DNA of 64,000 nt from Amycolatopsis endophytica (GCF_013410405.1 NZ_JACCFK010000001.1:3534001-3598000), one strand, 5' to 3'; counted from the first letter of the stretch, positions 1-7,957 are shown. A program made the numbers and translations. Notes: generated by a model not told the origin, from the letters alone.

Positions 1-1
1 C

Positions 2-199
2 TCCGGCGAGGCCGCGGTCAGCGTCGACGGGCAGCTGCGTGGCGTGCTGGAGCCGGGCGACTGGATCACCGTGCAGGCCGCGACCCGCCGGGCGCGCCTG
101 GTCCGTTTCGAGGAACCGGACTTCCTGTGCCGGGTCCGCGACCGGTTCGGGCTGACCGATTCGGTCGCCGCGCTCGCCGACGAACGCCCGCCACGCTGA
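2..199 (+). CDS. NAD(+) kinase, C-terminal fragment (cut by window edge)
   Basis: Only the last 65 codons are present; the reading frame is open from base 2 to a TGA at 197-199. The peptide shows DGQ followed by LEPGDW, a short beta-strand run, and an ending with the pattern FLCRVRDRFGL. This is how the C-terminal beta-sandwich of the NAD/NADH kinase family ends: a DGQ turn, a GD.I.V strand, then F..R.R.RF. The enzyme phosphorylates NAD to NADP in the cytoplasm. The catalytic GGDG and NE motifs lie upstream of the window, so the call rests on the tail alone. A diacylglycerol/sphingosine-type lipid kinase tail is the main alternative. Confidence 0.65.
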   Translation, partial: SGEAAVSVDGQLRGVLEPGDWITVQAATRRARLVRFEEPDFLCRVRDRFGLTDSVAALADERPPR

Positions 200-233
200 C
201 CCGCCCCCCGCGCGAGCCGACGCTTCCCGATGT

Positions 234-264
234 GGCATTGGTAGCGTCAGACGCCACCAATGCC
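234..264. repeat. 31-bp near-perfect palindrome, intergenic repeat family A, copy 1
   Basis: Two 15-base arms (GGCATTGGTAGCGTC at 234-248 and GACGCCACCAATGCC at 250-264) flank one central base, with a single mismatch between them. It lies 35 bp after the NAD kinase stop. A second, partly eroded copy of the same element is at 24934-24957. The shared sequence outside any gene suggests a dispersed palindromic repeat. It could also fold as a transcription terminator for the kinase gene, although no T-run follows. Confidence 0.7.
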
Positions 265-283
265 GCTTGGGGGGGACGTGCGG

Positions 284-355
284 TCAGGACTTGTCGCCGA
301 GTGGGTTGAGGTTTTCCGGTTTGCCGCCCGCGGCGAAGAGCAGCAGGTCGGTCAT
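284..355 (-). other. Short unidentified coding-like fragment
   Basis: A 23-codon stretch from an ATG at 355 to a TGA at 284 has the strongly third-position-GC codon use of real genes here (start MTDLLLFAAGG, end LNPLGDKS). I cannot assign it to a family. It abuts a transposase remnant on the other strand, so it may be the surviving tail of a gene destroyed by insertion and deletion. It could equally be chance in GC-rich DNA. Confidence 0.2.
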
Positions 356-370
356 CGTGAAGCTGCCAGC

Positions 371-511
371 CCGCTCGTGATCGGCGTCTCTGCCGCCAAC
401 ACCCACGACCTCCACGCCCTCACACCGCTGGTAATGGCGATCGCGGCGATCAAGTCCCGCCGCGGTCCGCGGCGGCGCAAGCCTGCCAGGCCGCACGCCG
501 ACTCCGCACAC
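371..511 (+). mobile_element. IS5-family transposase remnant (internal fragment)
   Basis: About 47 codons in one frame read like the middle of IS5-group DDE transposases common in actinomycetes. A segment SAANTHD is followed by LTPLV, then a basic run SRRGPRRRKPAR and HADSAH, which corresponds to the family pattern 'N.HD ... L..L ... RRGPRRRRP.KL.AD..YD' around the second catalytic aspartate. Upstream and downstream the similarity stops at once, and no terminal inverted repeats or intact ends are visible. It is a dead scrap of an insertion sequence. Its position at the head of a cluster of broken genes suggests that IS activity helped remodel this region. Confidence 0.6.
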
Positions 512-530
512 TCATCACATGAGTCGAGCT

Positions 531-995
531 CTACACCCTCGAAACTCGTTCGGCGTTACCCCAGAACCTGGCACTCATCTCACCAAGAATACGCATCCAG
601 GCCTTGCTGTGCTCGTGGCCGTGCCAGTTGTCGGGCAGATTGCTCTGCGTCAGTGTTATTGCGCAGAATCGTGGGTCATCGGAATCGACCGCGAACTCGA
701 CGAGAATTTTGGTCTCGTAGTAATCGGTCCACTCTGACGTCCACGTGTATTCGATCAACTTGCCAGGTTCCAGGCGAGTGAACTCCCCCCAGTGGTCCCA
801 CGCCCCGCCGCCCCCGCCCAGGTCCGAGAAATTGTGGTCGAACCAGTTGTACCGGCCGCCCACCCGCGCGTCGAGCGCGCGTTGTCCGTCGCCGACCCAA
901 GGGCCGCGCGGATCGTCTGGCGAGAGCCATACGTCGTAGACCCGCTGTGGCGTTGCCATGATCTTGTGGGTGACCGTGAACTGATAGTTGGCCAT
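531..995 (-). CDS. SRPBCC / AHSA1-type domain protein
   Basis: This 154-residue protein starts at ATG 995 behind an AAAGGAACC ribosome-binding site; an in-frame ATG at 1025 lacks one. It matches the START/Bet v1-like AHSA1 fold: an N-terminal strand and helix (VTHKIMATPQRVYDVWLSP), a GGRYNWFDHNF turn, a strand block rich in aromatic residues (GEFTRLEPGKLIEYTW) and a C-terminal helix (AWMRILGEMSARFW). Such proteins bind hydrophobic ligands or act as stress-related co-factors; the ligand is unknown. It lies downstream of, and on the same strand as, the broken dehydrogenase at 1091-1799. The gene itself looks intact, unlike its neighbours. Confidence 0.75.
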   Translation of the reverse strand: MANYQFTVTHKIMATPQRVYDVWLSPDDPRGPWVGDGQRALDARVGGRYNWFDHNFSDLGGGGGAWDHWGEFTRLEPGKLIEYTWTSEWTDYYETKILVEFAVDSDDPRFCAITLTQSNLPDNWHGHEHSKAWMRILGEMSARFWGNAERVSRV

Positions 996-1090
996 CTTGG
1001 TTCCTTTCCGTGTTTCAGTGGCCACAAAATGGTGCTCTCATGGCGATTAAGCGCGAACGCCATCGTGGTATCAAGTCGCTCATGAGTGGC

Positions 1091-1799
1091 TCAGTCTCCC
1101 TGATCGAGCGCCGTCAGTTGCTCACTGATGCCGCGTAGCCGGGCCCGATCGTCGAAGTCGTAGGCCTGCGGATGCATCCGCGTCTCGCGCACGCCGTCGA
1201 AATACCGGCCAGTGGAGTGCGCCAGTCTCTCGGCGGAGAGAAGCCGATGCACCGCATTGGCCCCTTCCTCCGCCGTACCGGCGGGTGCGATGCCGGCGGC
1301 GCGCACCATGGTGGTGTCGAGGTGTGTTCCCGGATGCAAGCAGTTGGCGGTCAGGTCTTCGAAATCGACGGAGCTCTGGCCCGCGGAGGCCACGTTCACC
1401 ACGAGCGAAGGCCGCGCGGTTCCGAGCACGGGCAGTGGCAGGTGGGTCAGCAGGAACGGTGCCGGATGGTTGACCGCGAGATGCAGTTCGAACCCGTCCA
1501 GGCTCTCGCGGCGCGGTCCGCTCGGGATCGACACTCCGGCGTTGTTGACCAGAGCGTCGATGTGGTCGTGCTCGCGCAGGACGCCCTCGGCCGACGCGCG
1601 GACTTCGGCCAACGACGCAAAGTCGGCCCGAACGAAGGACGCTGAACCGCCTGCGCTCGATGCTGGAAGTCGCCGCGGCCCCGCGCTCCGCGTCACGGCC
1701 ATGGACGAGCAGATGTGTTGCGGGGGCGGCGAGTCGCACGGCCAGTTCGCGTCCAACGCCGTCGGTCGAGCCGGTGATCAGGATGACGCGCTTGGACAT
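1091..1799 (-). pseudogene. Short-chain dehydrogenase/reductase, frameshifted and internally deleted
   Basis: The ATG at 1799 has a strong GGAGGAG site and begins a Rossmann fold (MSKRVILITGSTDGVGREL, the TGxxxGxG cofactor motif). Near 1660-1680 the homology jumps to another frame, which then carries LVNNAGVSIP, the VVNVASAG strand with the catalytic serine, and NCLHPG. Between DFEDL and NCLHPG (about 1345-1360) some 40 residues are missing, including the YxxxK catalytic pair that every active member needs. So the gene has two independent lesions. The tail (GRYFDG, HPQAYD) is typical of oxidoreductases near retinol dehydrogenase-like SDRs. It is divergent from the TetR gene at 1876, which probably once controlled it. 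Confidence 0.85.
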
Positions 1800-1821
1800 G
1801 ATCTCTCCTCCTCCGGCTAAA

Positions 1822-1860
1822 CGTAGGGGTACTACGTACTGGACCCGTAGAGACCCTACG
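1822..1860. promoter_or_regulatory. Twin operators CGTAG-N5-CTACG between TetR gene and dead SDR
   Basis: Two perfect inverted repeats with identical arms, CGTAG-N5-CTACG, occupy 1822-1836 and 1846-1860; their centres are 24 bp apart. They fill the 76-bp gap between the divergent SDR and TetR genes. The second copy lies between a possible -35 (CTGGAC, 1839-1844) and -10 (TAGGCT, 1863-1868) ahead of the TetR GTG at 1876, which would give a nearly leaderless transcript. Tandem short palindromes in a divergent promoter are what TetR dimers usually bind. Binding by the adjacent TetR is inferred. Confidence 0.75.
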
Positions 1861-1875
1861 CTTAGGCTCGATTCC

Positions 1876-2481
1876 GTGCAAAGCGGCAGCGAAGGCCCGA
1901 CGACATCACCGGTGCGCAAGCCGCGCGCCGACGCGGCGCGCAATCGCTCGCGCCTCGTCGCCGCCGGCAGGAACGTCGTAGCCGACCAGGGGGCGAACGC
2001 CAGCCTGGAACGCGTGGCGCGCGAGGCGGGGGTCAGCATCGCCACCCTGTACCGGCACTTTCCCCAGCGCGACGCGTTGATCGAGGCGATCTACCGGGAC
2101 GAAGTCGACACGCTCGTCGCCGCGGCCACATCCCTCACCGCGCAGCTCGATCCGATCGCCGCCCTGCGCGAGTGGCTGGTGATGTTCGTCGATTTCCTCG
2201 ACACGAAACAGGGCATGTCAGGGGCCCTCGACACCTTGCTGCGGGGCCCGGAGCCGCTGTTTCGCGACTCGTCGGACCGGCTCGCCTCCAGCGTCGACGC
2301 GCTGGTGCGGCATGCACAGGAGTCGACGGCGCTCGCGACCGGCCTTCAGCCGCTGGATCTGCTTCGCGCCATCGGCGGCATCGCGAACGTGAGCCCGGAC
2401 AAGAACTGGAAAAGCTCGGCACTGCGCCTCGTCGACGTCCTCATCACCGGGCTGCAGACCACGGCCAGGCTCGATCCTTGA
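1876..2481 (+). CDS. TetR/AcrR family transcriptional regulator
   Basis: A 201-residue protein with GTG start at 1876. Residues about 20-65 form the TetR DNA-binding domain: RSRLVAAGRNVVADQGANASLERVAREAGVSIATLYRHFPQRDALIEAIY, with the recognition helix ending in the family signature TLYRHF. The remainder is the helical ligand-binding/dimerisation half (a SBP-like C-terminal TetR domain with DLLRAIGGIANV), ligand unknown. It is divergent from the SDR pseudogene and faces twin palindromes at 1822-1860. It reads as fully intact. With its apparent target dead, it may now only regulate itself or act elsewhere in the genome. Confidence 0.88.
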   Translation: MQSGSEGPTTSPVRKPRADAARNRSRLVAAGRNVVADQGANASLERVAREAGVSIATLYRHFPQRDALIEAIYRDEVDTLVAAATSLTAQLDPIAALREWLVMFVDFLDTKQGMSGALDTLLRGPEPLFRDSSDRLASSVDALVRHAQESTALATGLQPLDLLRAIGGIANVSPDKNWKSSALRLVDVLITGLQTTARLDP

Positions 2482-2794
2482 GGCCTGGTCTCAGAACTCG
2501 CGGGGGTTGTTGCTCGGCTTCCGGCACGACTCAGCGGTCGCGCGGCAGATCCTCTCGTCGCGTTCAGCTCCTCGATCGGGCGCGCCAGGTGGGTCCGCGG
2601 TCGCCCTGTTGCCGACCAGAATGGCGAGGCTGACCAGTTCGACGGTCGCGGAGACGCGCAGCGGCATGCGCGTGGACCGTCGTGTCGGTGTGGTGGTCAC
2701 GGCGATGAGGTCAGCGACCCGCCACGACGCAGCCAGGGTCGCTCGCGACCCTGGCTGGCTGTGCCGCCCCATGCCGCGGGCGCATCATCGCGCA
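2482..2794. other. Intergenic stretch with a possible membrane-protein scrap
   Basis: I see no intact gene here. On the minus strand, about 2596-2670 encode TRMPLRVSATVELVSLAIL, which resembles the first helix of small DUF3817-type integral membrane proteins, but flanking similarity is absent. The composition fits further decayed coding DNA. This assignment is weak. Confidence 0.25.
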
Positions 2795-3032
2795 TCACGT
2801 GCTGGGATCGCGTAGCCATTTGTTGTGTTCGGCGCATTGCCGGGCGGTTTCGACGGCGGTCGCGATGGTGGGTGACGGATCGTCCGCGCGCCACAGCACG
2901 GAAAGGTCCGCCACGATCGGCGGGGTGACCACGTCGCGAAGAATGATGCCAGTGCTGGTCTTGGAGGCGTGCTCGGCGAACGAGGCCGGGGCCAGGCCGA
3001 CCTCACGTCCGCTGGAGAGCCGGGCAAGCATG
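2795..3032 (-). pseudogene. LysR-family regulator, C-terminal remnant
   Basis: About 79 codons ending at 2795 read as the last part of a LysR-type effector-binding domain: [25 protein letters not shown], then [19 protein letters not shown] and the ending CAEHNKWL. The helix-turn-helix and most of the sensor domain are gone. The coding similarity ends abruptly at about 3032, exactly where the plus-strand reductase tail begins. An ATG at 3046 exists in frame but lies inside the other remnant, so it is not a real start. See the junction finding for how this arose. Confidence 0.7.
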
Positions 3033-3299
3033 GCGCTCAACCACATGGGCTATCACGATCTGGAAGACGGGGCGCTTCCATCCGGCCACCCCGGGCGCAA
3101 GGCGATCGCGATCGCCGGTGACTCGCCTGAGGACCTCGTCGCCGTGTCCGAGCTGATCGACACGCTCGGGTTCGACCCGCTCGCCATCGGTGACCTCGCC
3201 GTCGGCGCGCGGCTCGAACCCGGCACCCCTGCGTTCGGCGCCAACGTCGACGCCGAGCAGCTCCGCGCCCTCACCGGTACTCCCGCTCGAGCCGCTTGA
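3033..3299 (+). pseudogene. NADPH-dependent F420 reductase-like protein, C-terminal remnant
   Basis: From 3033 the plus strand encodes [42 protein letters not shown] and [19 protein letters not shown]. This is the C-terminal half of the NAD(P)-binding F420 reductase family, including the conserved GxALEPGTPxFG tail. The N-terminal Rossmann motif (GxGxxG) is missing, and nothing upstream continues the frame sensibly, so the piece cannot work as a reductase. It joins the LysR remnant at a single base region, with no spacer. Confidence 0.75.
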
Positions 3300-3432
3300 C
3301 CGTTCTCACCACAAGGACTGCCAGATGACCCAGGGACGTACCTGTGTGCCCGTTGTTCGCTCGGCACCTGAGAATGCATGGCGATGAAGTCGTCACGAAC
3401 GGCGGTGTTTTCCGCCAGCCGACAGGGAGGCC

Positions 3433-3693
3433 ATGGATCTGCGCGACGTGGTGCTGGTCGGCTTTTCGATGGGCACCGGGGAGCTGGCCCGGTATGTGGC
3501 ACGTTATGGGCATGAGCGAGTGGCGAAGCTCGCATTCCTCGCCTCGCTCGAACCGTTCCTCGTGGCCCGCGACGACTTCCACGCGGCGTTCCCCGAGGCC
3601 GACTACGTCGAGATCGACGGCGCCCCACATGGTCTGCTCTGGACCCACGCCGACGAGGTGAACACCGCACCGACCACGTTCCTCGACAAGTAG
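3433..3693 (+). pseudogene. Alpha/beta hydrolase (non-haem chloroperoxidase type), large internal deletion
   Basis: The 86 codons join two separate parts of one family. The first is the nucleophile-elbow region LVGFSMGTGELARYVARYG...AFLASLEPFLV (Ser in GFSMG). The second is the C-terminal AAFPEADYVEIDGAPHGLLWTHADEV, carrying the catalytic histidine of the GAPHG motif. Roughly 130-150 residues normally lie between them, including the cap domain and catalytic aspartate, and the N-terminal oxyanion region is missing too. The fusion point is near 3567-3585. The remaining frame is open, but the product would lack most of the fold, so I treat it as a pseudogene. Confidence 0.75.
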
Positions 3694-3888
3694 GACGACC
3701 CGCGCCGCCCGGTGACGAAGACGTATGTCCCCTCGGCCGCCGGCCGGAATGATGCGTCCGGAGTGGTGCGCGGGATTGAGGCCCGAAGAAGCCGTTTCGC
3801 TGACCAAGCGCAAAGTCTCGTCCTTGCCTGAATCCCGATCATTTCCGGCCGACTGGCGGGCAAGCACGATCGGGCGGAGCATCGGGGG

Positions 3889-4839
3889 ATGCTGGAGCCC
3901 GTCACCCCCATGCTGGCCGTTCCCGGACCCGTGCAGGACAGCGAGGGCTGGGCGTTCGAGTGGAAGTACGACGGCGTGCGATGCCAGGCCGCCGTTTCGG
4001 GCGGCGAGGTGCGGCTGTACTCGCGGCGACTGCGGGACGTGACCGGGACGTACCCGGAGCTGGCTGTTCTGGGGGCGGACCGGCGGACATTGCTGCTCGA
4101 CGGCGAAGTCGTCGCCCTCGATGGCGAAGGCAGACCGGATTTCGGGCGGTTGCAGCAGCGGATGAACCTGACCGTGCCGACACCTGCGCGCCTGGCCGCG
4201 GTGCCCGTGGTGTTCTTCACGTTCGACCTGCTGCGCGCCGGTTCGCTGGACTGCATGCCGCTGCCGTACGAGGACCGCCGGGAACACTTGTTCACGTTGG
4301 GCCTCGACCGCCCGGAGGTGCGGGTGCGGCGCCATTTCCGCGCCGGGGAGGTGGAGGGCGCGGAACTGTTGCGGGCCGCGCGCGAGGTCGGTCTGGAAGG
4401 CTTGGTCTCGAAGCGTCTCGACTCGCCCTACCAGCCCGGCTCACGTTCGCCACACTGGGTGAAAACCCCGCTGACCCGGACACAGGAGGTGGTGATCGCG
4501 GGCTGGACCACCGGCGAGGGCCGACGATCCAGCACCTTCGGAGCCCTGCTGCTCGGCTTGCACGGGGAAGCGGGACTGCGTTTCGCGGGCCACGTCGGCA
4601 CAGGTTTCACCGACCGGATGCTCGACGACGTGCTGGCACGCCTCCGCCCCCTCGCCCGCCGGACGAGCCCCTTCGCCAGCCCGGTGCCGAGGGAGTACGC
4701 CCGCAATGCGCACTGGGTGGAGCCCGAGCTGGTGGGCGAGGTGGAGTTCCGGCAATGGACTTCGGACGGAAGGTTGCGGGCACCGTCCTGGCGGGGCTTG
4801 CGGCCGGACCGGGAACCGGAAGACGTGACACTCGGATAG
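3889..4839 (+). CDS. ATP-dependent DNA ligase (LigC/LigD ligase-domain type)
   Basis: This 316-residue protein seals nicks with ATP. Motif I is WKYDGVR, with Lys26 as the adenylation nucleophile. Motif III is FFTFDLL, motif IV EGLVSKR and motif V HWVKTP, followed by an OB-fold domain (EVVIAGWTTGEGRRSSTFGALLLG ending in VGEVEF..W), as in the ligase part of LigD. The polymerase and nuclease modules of full LigD are absent, so it is a stand-alone ligase. Together with Ku at 31461 it probably serves end joining or gap repair. The start at 3889 follows a G-rich stretch that could serve as a binding site; the first residues MLEPVTPMLA match family starts. Confidence 0.88.
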   Translation: MLEPVTPMLAVPGPVQDSEGWAFEWKYDGVRCQAAVSGGEVRLYSRRLRDVTGTYPELAVLGADRRTLLLDGEVVALDGEGRPDFGRLQQRMNLTVPTPARLAAVPVVFFTFDLLRAGSLDCMPLPYEDRREHLFTLGLDRPEVRVRRHFRAGEVEGAELLRAAREVGLEGLVSKRLDSPYQPGSRSPHWVKTPLTRTQEVVIAGWTTGEGRRSSTFGALLLGLHGEAGLRFAGHVGTGFTDRMLDDVLARLRPLARRTSPFASPVPREYARNAHWVEPELVGEVEFRQWTSDGRLRAPSWRGLRPDREPEDVTLG

Positions 4840-5414
4840 CGACCGCCTCGCCAAGGTGGACCGGGCTGCGGGAGCCCTGGTCCTCCCGGAGTCTGCCTGT
4901 CCGGCGAGGACACTCTCTTGGTTCGGCTTTCGTTGCCGGGTTCGGTGAGCCGCACGAACACCGAGCCCTGCTGAAGGAACACCAGGCGACGAAGTCCACA
5001 TCGGACTGCTTGGCGCGCGAGCGAGCTGCAGTGAACCCGAAGCCGGGCGGCCAGATCGGGCGCCGCCGTGCTGAATGTGCGGGCCGCGATCAAGGGGGCG
5101 GAGTTCGTTGTGTCACACTGTCGCGAATTGATCTTCCGGCGACGAGAAATACCGAAACACCAGTCCCTCCAGTCACTTTCGTCGCACAACGAGGGTGCGG
5201 TTCGAAACCTGTCTTCCGGGTGTGGTTAGTCTTCGCCAACGAATGTCCGTCGAGGCCGTCCCGGGGGGTCAGGTGCGCAAGACCAGTTCACGTCCATGGC
5301 AACGGCGTCCGCCGACCCCGCAGCGGCCGCCGAGCAAGCCACAGCCGATGCCCGGCCGCATCAGCCGCTGACGGGGACGCTCATCACGCCGGGTCGCGTG
5401 GGATCATGGTGTCC
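4840..5414. other. Intergenic, no gene recognised
   Basis: This 575-bp gap between the ligase and the luciferase-like gene has no frame with convincing family motifs. Around 5100-5240 the GC content visibly falls, as in promoter-proximal DNA, and promoters for the downstream gene may lie there. I see no clear terminator or repeat. Confidence 0.5.
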
Positions 5415-6401
5415 ATGCGCTTCGGACTGTTTGTTCCTCAAGGGTGGCGAATGGACCTGGTGGGCATCGAGCCCGCCCGGCACTGGGAAACGATGCTCGA
5501 CCTTGCCCGGTATGCCGAGAACGGCCCCTATGAGTCGATCTGGGTGTATGACCACTTCCACACGGTTCCGGCGCCCGTCGAGGAGGCCACGCACGAGGCG
5601 TGGTCGCTGATGGCGGCGCTCGGAGTGTCCACCAGCCGGGTGCGGCTGGGCCAGATGTGCACCTGCATGAGCTACCGCAACCCGGCCTACCTGGCCAAGG
5701 TCGCCGCGACCACCGACGTCCTGTCCGGCGGTCGCGTCGAGATGGGCATCGGCGCCGGCTGGTACGAGCACGAGTGGCGGGCCTACGGCTACGGCTTCCC
5801 GTCGGCGGGCGAGCGGATCGGCCGCCTCGACGAGGGTGTGCAGATCATGCGGCAGATGTGGCGGAACGGTTCCGCCACCCTGGACGGCAAGTACTACCAG
5901 GTCGACGGCGCGATGTCGTACCCGCTGCCGCTGCAGGAGGGCGGCATTCCACTGTGGATCGCCGGTGGCGGCGAGAAGAAGACGCTGCGGATCGCCGCCC
6001 AGTACGCCCGGTATACGAACTTCGCCGGCGACGCGGAGGGCTTCAAGCACAAGTCCGAGGTTCTCGCCGGGCACTGCAAGGACGTCGGCACCGACTTCGA
6101 CGCGATCGTCCGCACCGCGAACTACAACGTGATCGTCGGCGAGACCGAACAGGACGTTGCCGACCGTCTGGCGTGGATCCGGTCGCACTACGCACCGCTC
6201 GTGTCCGCCGACGTGCTCGAACGGACCGTTCAGAGCTTCGCGAACGGCCCGCTCGTGGGCACGCCGGAGCAGGTCACCGAGAACCTCACCGAGCTGCGTG
6301 ACCTGGGCATGTCGTACGCGATCGGCTACTTCGCCGACGCCGCCCACGACCGCACGTCGCTCGACCTCTTCACGCGCAAGGTCATCCCCGAACTGGCCTG
6401 A
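5415..6401 (+). CDS. LLM-class F420-dependent oxidoreductase
   Basis: A 328-residue bacterial luciferase-fold protein. Typical features are the start MRFGLFVPQGW, the substrate-side strand SIWVYDHFHT, RVRLGQMCTC, the SGGRVEMGIGAGWYEHE loop (the usual GRxxxGIGAGW signature), IPLWIAGGGEKKTLRIAA and the ending G..EQV...L.ELRDLGM. These enzymes transfer hydride from reduced coenzyme F420 (or FMN) to diverse substrates; the substrate here is unknown. The start is ATG 5415; ATG 5406, which has a GGGA just upstream, would add three residues. The 3' end overlaps the convergent aminopeptidase gene by 20 bp. Confidence 0.85.
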   Translation: MRFGLFVPQGWRMDLVGIEPARHWETMLDLARYAENGPYESIWVYDHFHTVPAPVEEATHEAWSLMAALGVSTSRVRLGQMCTCMSYRNPAYLAKVAATTDVLSGGRVEMGIGAGWYEHEWRAYGYGFPSAGERIGRLDEGVQIMRQMWRNGSATLDGKYYQVDGAMSYPLPLQEGGIPLWIAGGGEKKTLRIAAQYARYTNFAGDAEGFKHKSEVLAGHCKDVGTDFDAIVRTANYNVIVGETEQDVADRLAWIRSHYAPLVSADVLERTVQSFANGPLVGTPEQVTENLTELRDLGMSYAIGYFADAAHDRTSLDLFTRKVIPELA

Positions 6402-7356
6402 GCGCGAACTCGTCCGCGGCGCGGCGCATCGCCGCCCGCATGGCGTCGCTGCCGGTGTGGCCGGAGTCGTCGATCACGATCAGTTCGGCGTCCGGCCACA
6501 CCCTGGCCAGTTCCCACGCGGTCTCGACCGGTCCGGACAGGTCGAGCCGCCCGTGGATGAGCTTGCCGGGGATTCCCGCGAGACGGTGGGCTTCGCGGAT
6601 GAGCACGCCCTCCTCCAGCCAGGCGGCATGGGAGAAGTAGTGGGCGCAGATGCGGGTCATCGCCAGGAGATCGTCGTCCGGGCGGTCGCTGAAGGAGTTG
6701 GGTACGCCGTTCGGTTCGAGCGAGATCGCCGCGTCCTCCCAGGTGCTCCAGTCCCGCGCGGCCTTCCAGCGGACGGCCGGGTCGGGATCGGCCATCAGAC
6801 GCGCGTAGGCGGCCAGGACGTCGAACGTGTCGCCACCGACGTCACCGGCGCCCGCCCGGAACTTTTCGAGCTCCGCCGGGAAGAACCGGCCGACGCCGCG
6901 GTAGAGCCAGTCGAGCTCACGCCGCCGCGAACTCGTCACGCCACACAGCACGATCTCGCTGACCCGCTCCGGGTGCGCTTCGGCGTAGGCGAGGATCAGC
7001 GTGGAACCCCAGGAACCGCCGAACAGCATCCACTTCTCGACGCCGAGGTGTTCGCGCAGCAGCTCCATGTCCGCGATCAGGTGCGCGGTGGTGTTGTGCG
7101 TGAGATCGGTGGCCGGGTCGCTCGCGTGCGGGGTGCTGCGGCCGCAGTTGCGCTGGCTGAACAGGATGACGCGGTACTGGTCGGGGTCGAAGTAGCCGCG
7201 TGAGCTGGTCCACGCTCCCTGGCCCGGTCCGCCGTGGACGGCGGCGACGGGCTTGCCGTCCGGGTTGCCGCAGGTCATCCAGTGGATCCGGTTGCCGTCG
7301 CCGACATCGAGCAGACCTTCGGCGTGGGGTTTCGCGGATGGGTGGAGCTGGGTCAT
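6382..7356 (-). CDS. pip: Prolyl aminopeptidase (alpha/beta hydrolase, S33)
   Basis: A 324-residue cytoplasmic peptidase that removes N-terminal proline. It has the oxyanion HGGPG motif (residues 41-45), the RNCGRS segment typical of proline iminopeptidases (DQRGxGRS in others; here SQRNCGRS), the nucleophile elbow GGSWGST (Ser115), an acid region at HGRLDLSGP and the catalytic His in DDSGHTG. Length and motif spacing are normal for the family. A good GGAGGG site precedes ATG 7356. It is divergent from a MarR gene, and an inverted repeat in the 38-bp gap between them suggests that the MarR protein controls it. Confidence 0.9.
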   Translation of the reverse strand: MTQLHPSAKPHAEGLLDVGDGNRIHWMTCGNPDGKPVAAVHGGPGQGAWTSSRGYFDPDQYRVILFSQRNCGRSTPHASDPATDLTHNTTAHLIADMELLREHLGVEKWMLFGGSWGSTLILAYAEAHPERVSEIVLCGVTSSRRRELDWLYRGVGRFFPAELEKFRAGAGDVGGDTFDVLAAYARLMADPDPAVRWKAARDWSTWEDAAISLEPNGVPNSFSDRPDDDLLAMTRICAHYFSHAAWLEEGVLIREAHRLAGIPGKLIHGRLDLSGPVETAWELARVWPDAELIVIDDSGHTGSDAMRAAMRRAADEFALRPVRG

Positions 7357-7372
7357 GGTCCCTCCAGATCTG

Positions 7373-7396
7373 ACAGTGCTGTTATATTAGCGCTGT
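7373..7396. promoter_or_regulatory. Candidate MarR operator overlapping promoter and start
   Basis: The arms ACAGTGCT (7373-7380) and AGCGCTGT (7389-7396) form an inverted repeat with one mismatch and an 8-bp spacer. The spacer contains TATATT (7383-7388), a plausible -10 six bases ahead of the GTG at 7395, so the MarR transcript may be leaderless. A MarR dimer bound here would block both divergent genes. Confidence 0.6.
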
Positions 7397-7886
7397 GACA
7401 ATTCCTCGCCGCGAACTGCTCGCCACTCGCCTGCGTCACCTGCTGGAGCTGCTGGACGGCGATGTGGCGGCGGTGTACGCCGATCTCGGCCTGGAGTGGT
7501 TCCGCCCGCGGTTCACGCCGATCGTGCGGGCGCTGGCGGCCACCGGTCCGCAGCCGATCCGGGACCTCGCGGAGACGATCGGGGTGACCCATTCGGCGGT
7601 GAGCCAGTCGGTGGCCCAGATGGTCAAGGCGGACCTGGTCACGTTGAGCCCGGGGGCGGACGCCCGTCAGCGCATCGCGCACCTGACGGCCAAGGCCGAG
7701 GAGCTGCTGCCCGTGCTGGACGCCGAGTGGGCCGCGACCACCACCGCGGCGAAGGAGTTCGAGGCCGAACTGGGATATCCGCTGAGCGGCCTGGTCGACG
7801 AGGCGATCGAGGCGCTGCGGCAGCGGCCGATGCGGCAACGGATCGCGGAGGTCGCGCCCGGCCTGTCCCGCACACGGTCGGTTTGA
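7395..7886 (+). CDS. MarR-family transcriptional regulator
   Basis: A 163-residue winged-helix protein. The core reads PIRDLAETIGVTHSAVSQSVAQMVKADLVTLSPGADARQRIAHLT, with the recognition helix HSAVSQSVAQM and the wing DARQR that mark MarR proteins. Helices on both sides supply dimerisation. The GTG start at 7395 follows a -10-like TATATT with no ribosome-binding site, which is consistent with leaderless translation, common in actinobacteria. It is divergent from pip. The ligand is unknown. Confidence 0.85.
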   Translation: MTIPRRELLATRLRHLLELLDGDVAAVYADLGLEWFRPRFTPIVRALAATGPQPIRDLAETIGVTHSAVSQSVAQMVKADLVTLSPGADARQRIAHLTAKAEELLPVLDAEWAATTTAAKEFEAELGYPLSGLVDEAIEALRQRPMRQRIAEVAPGLSRTRSV

Positions 7887-7957
7887 GCAGGTTTCGGGTT
7901 CTCTTGACCGGGGTACAACGACGCTCTCGCCCGTTGAAAGTGCAGCGGAGGATCGCC

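Noticed and set aside
2795..3299. Intact LysR and intact F420 reductase genes
   Set aside because: Each lacks its N-terminal domain (helix-turn-helix, and GxGxxG respectively), and the two similarities meet at one point.
3960..6401. An 813-codon open frame on the plus strand
   Set aside because: Only its last 40% (from 5415) is a real gene; the first part lies in another frame of the ligase and in the gap, with arginine/glycine-rich shadow composition.
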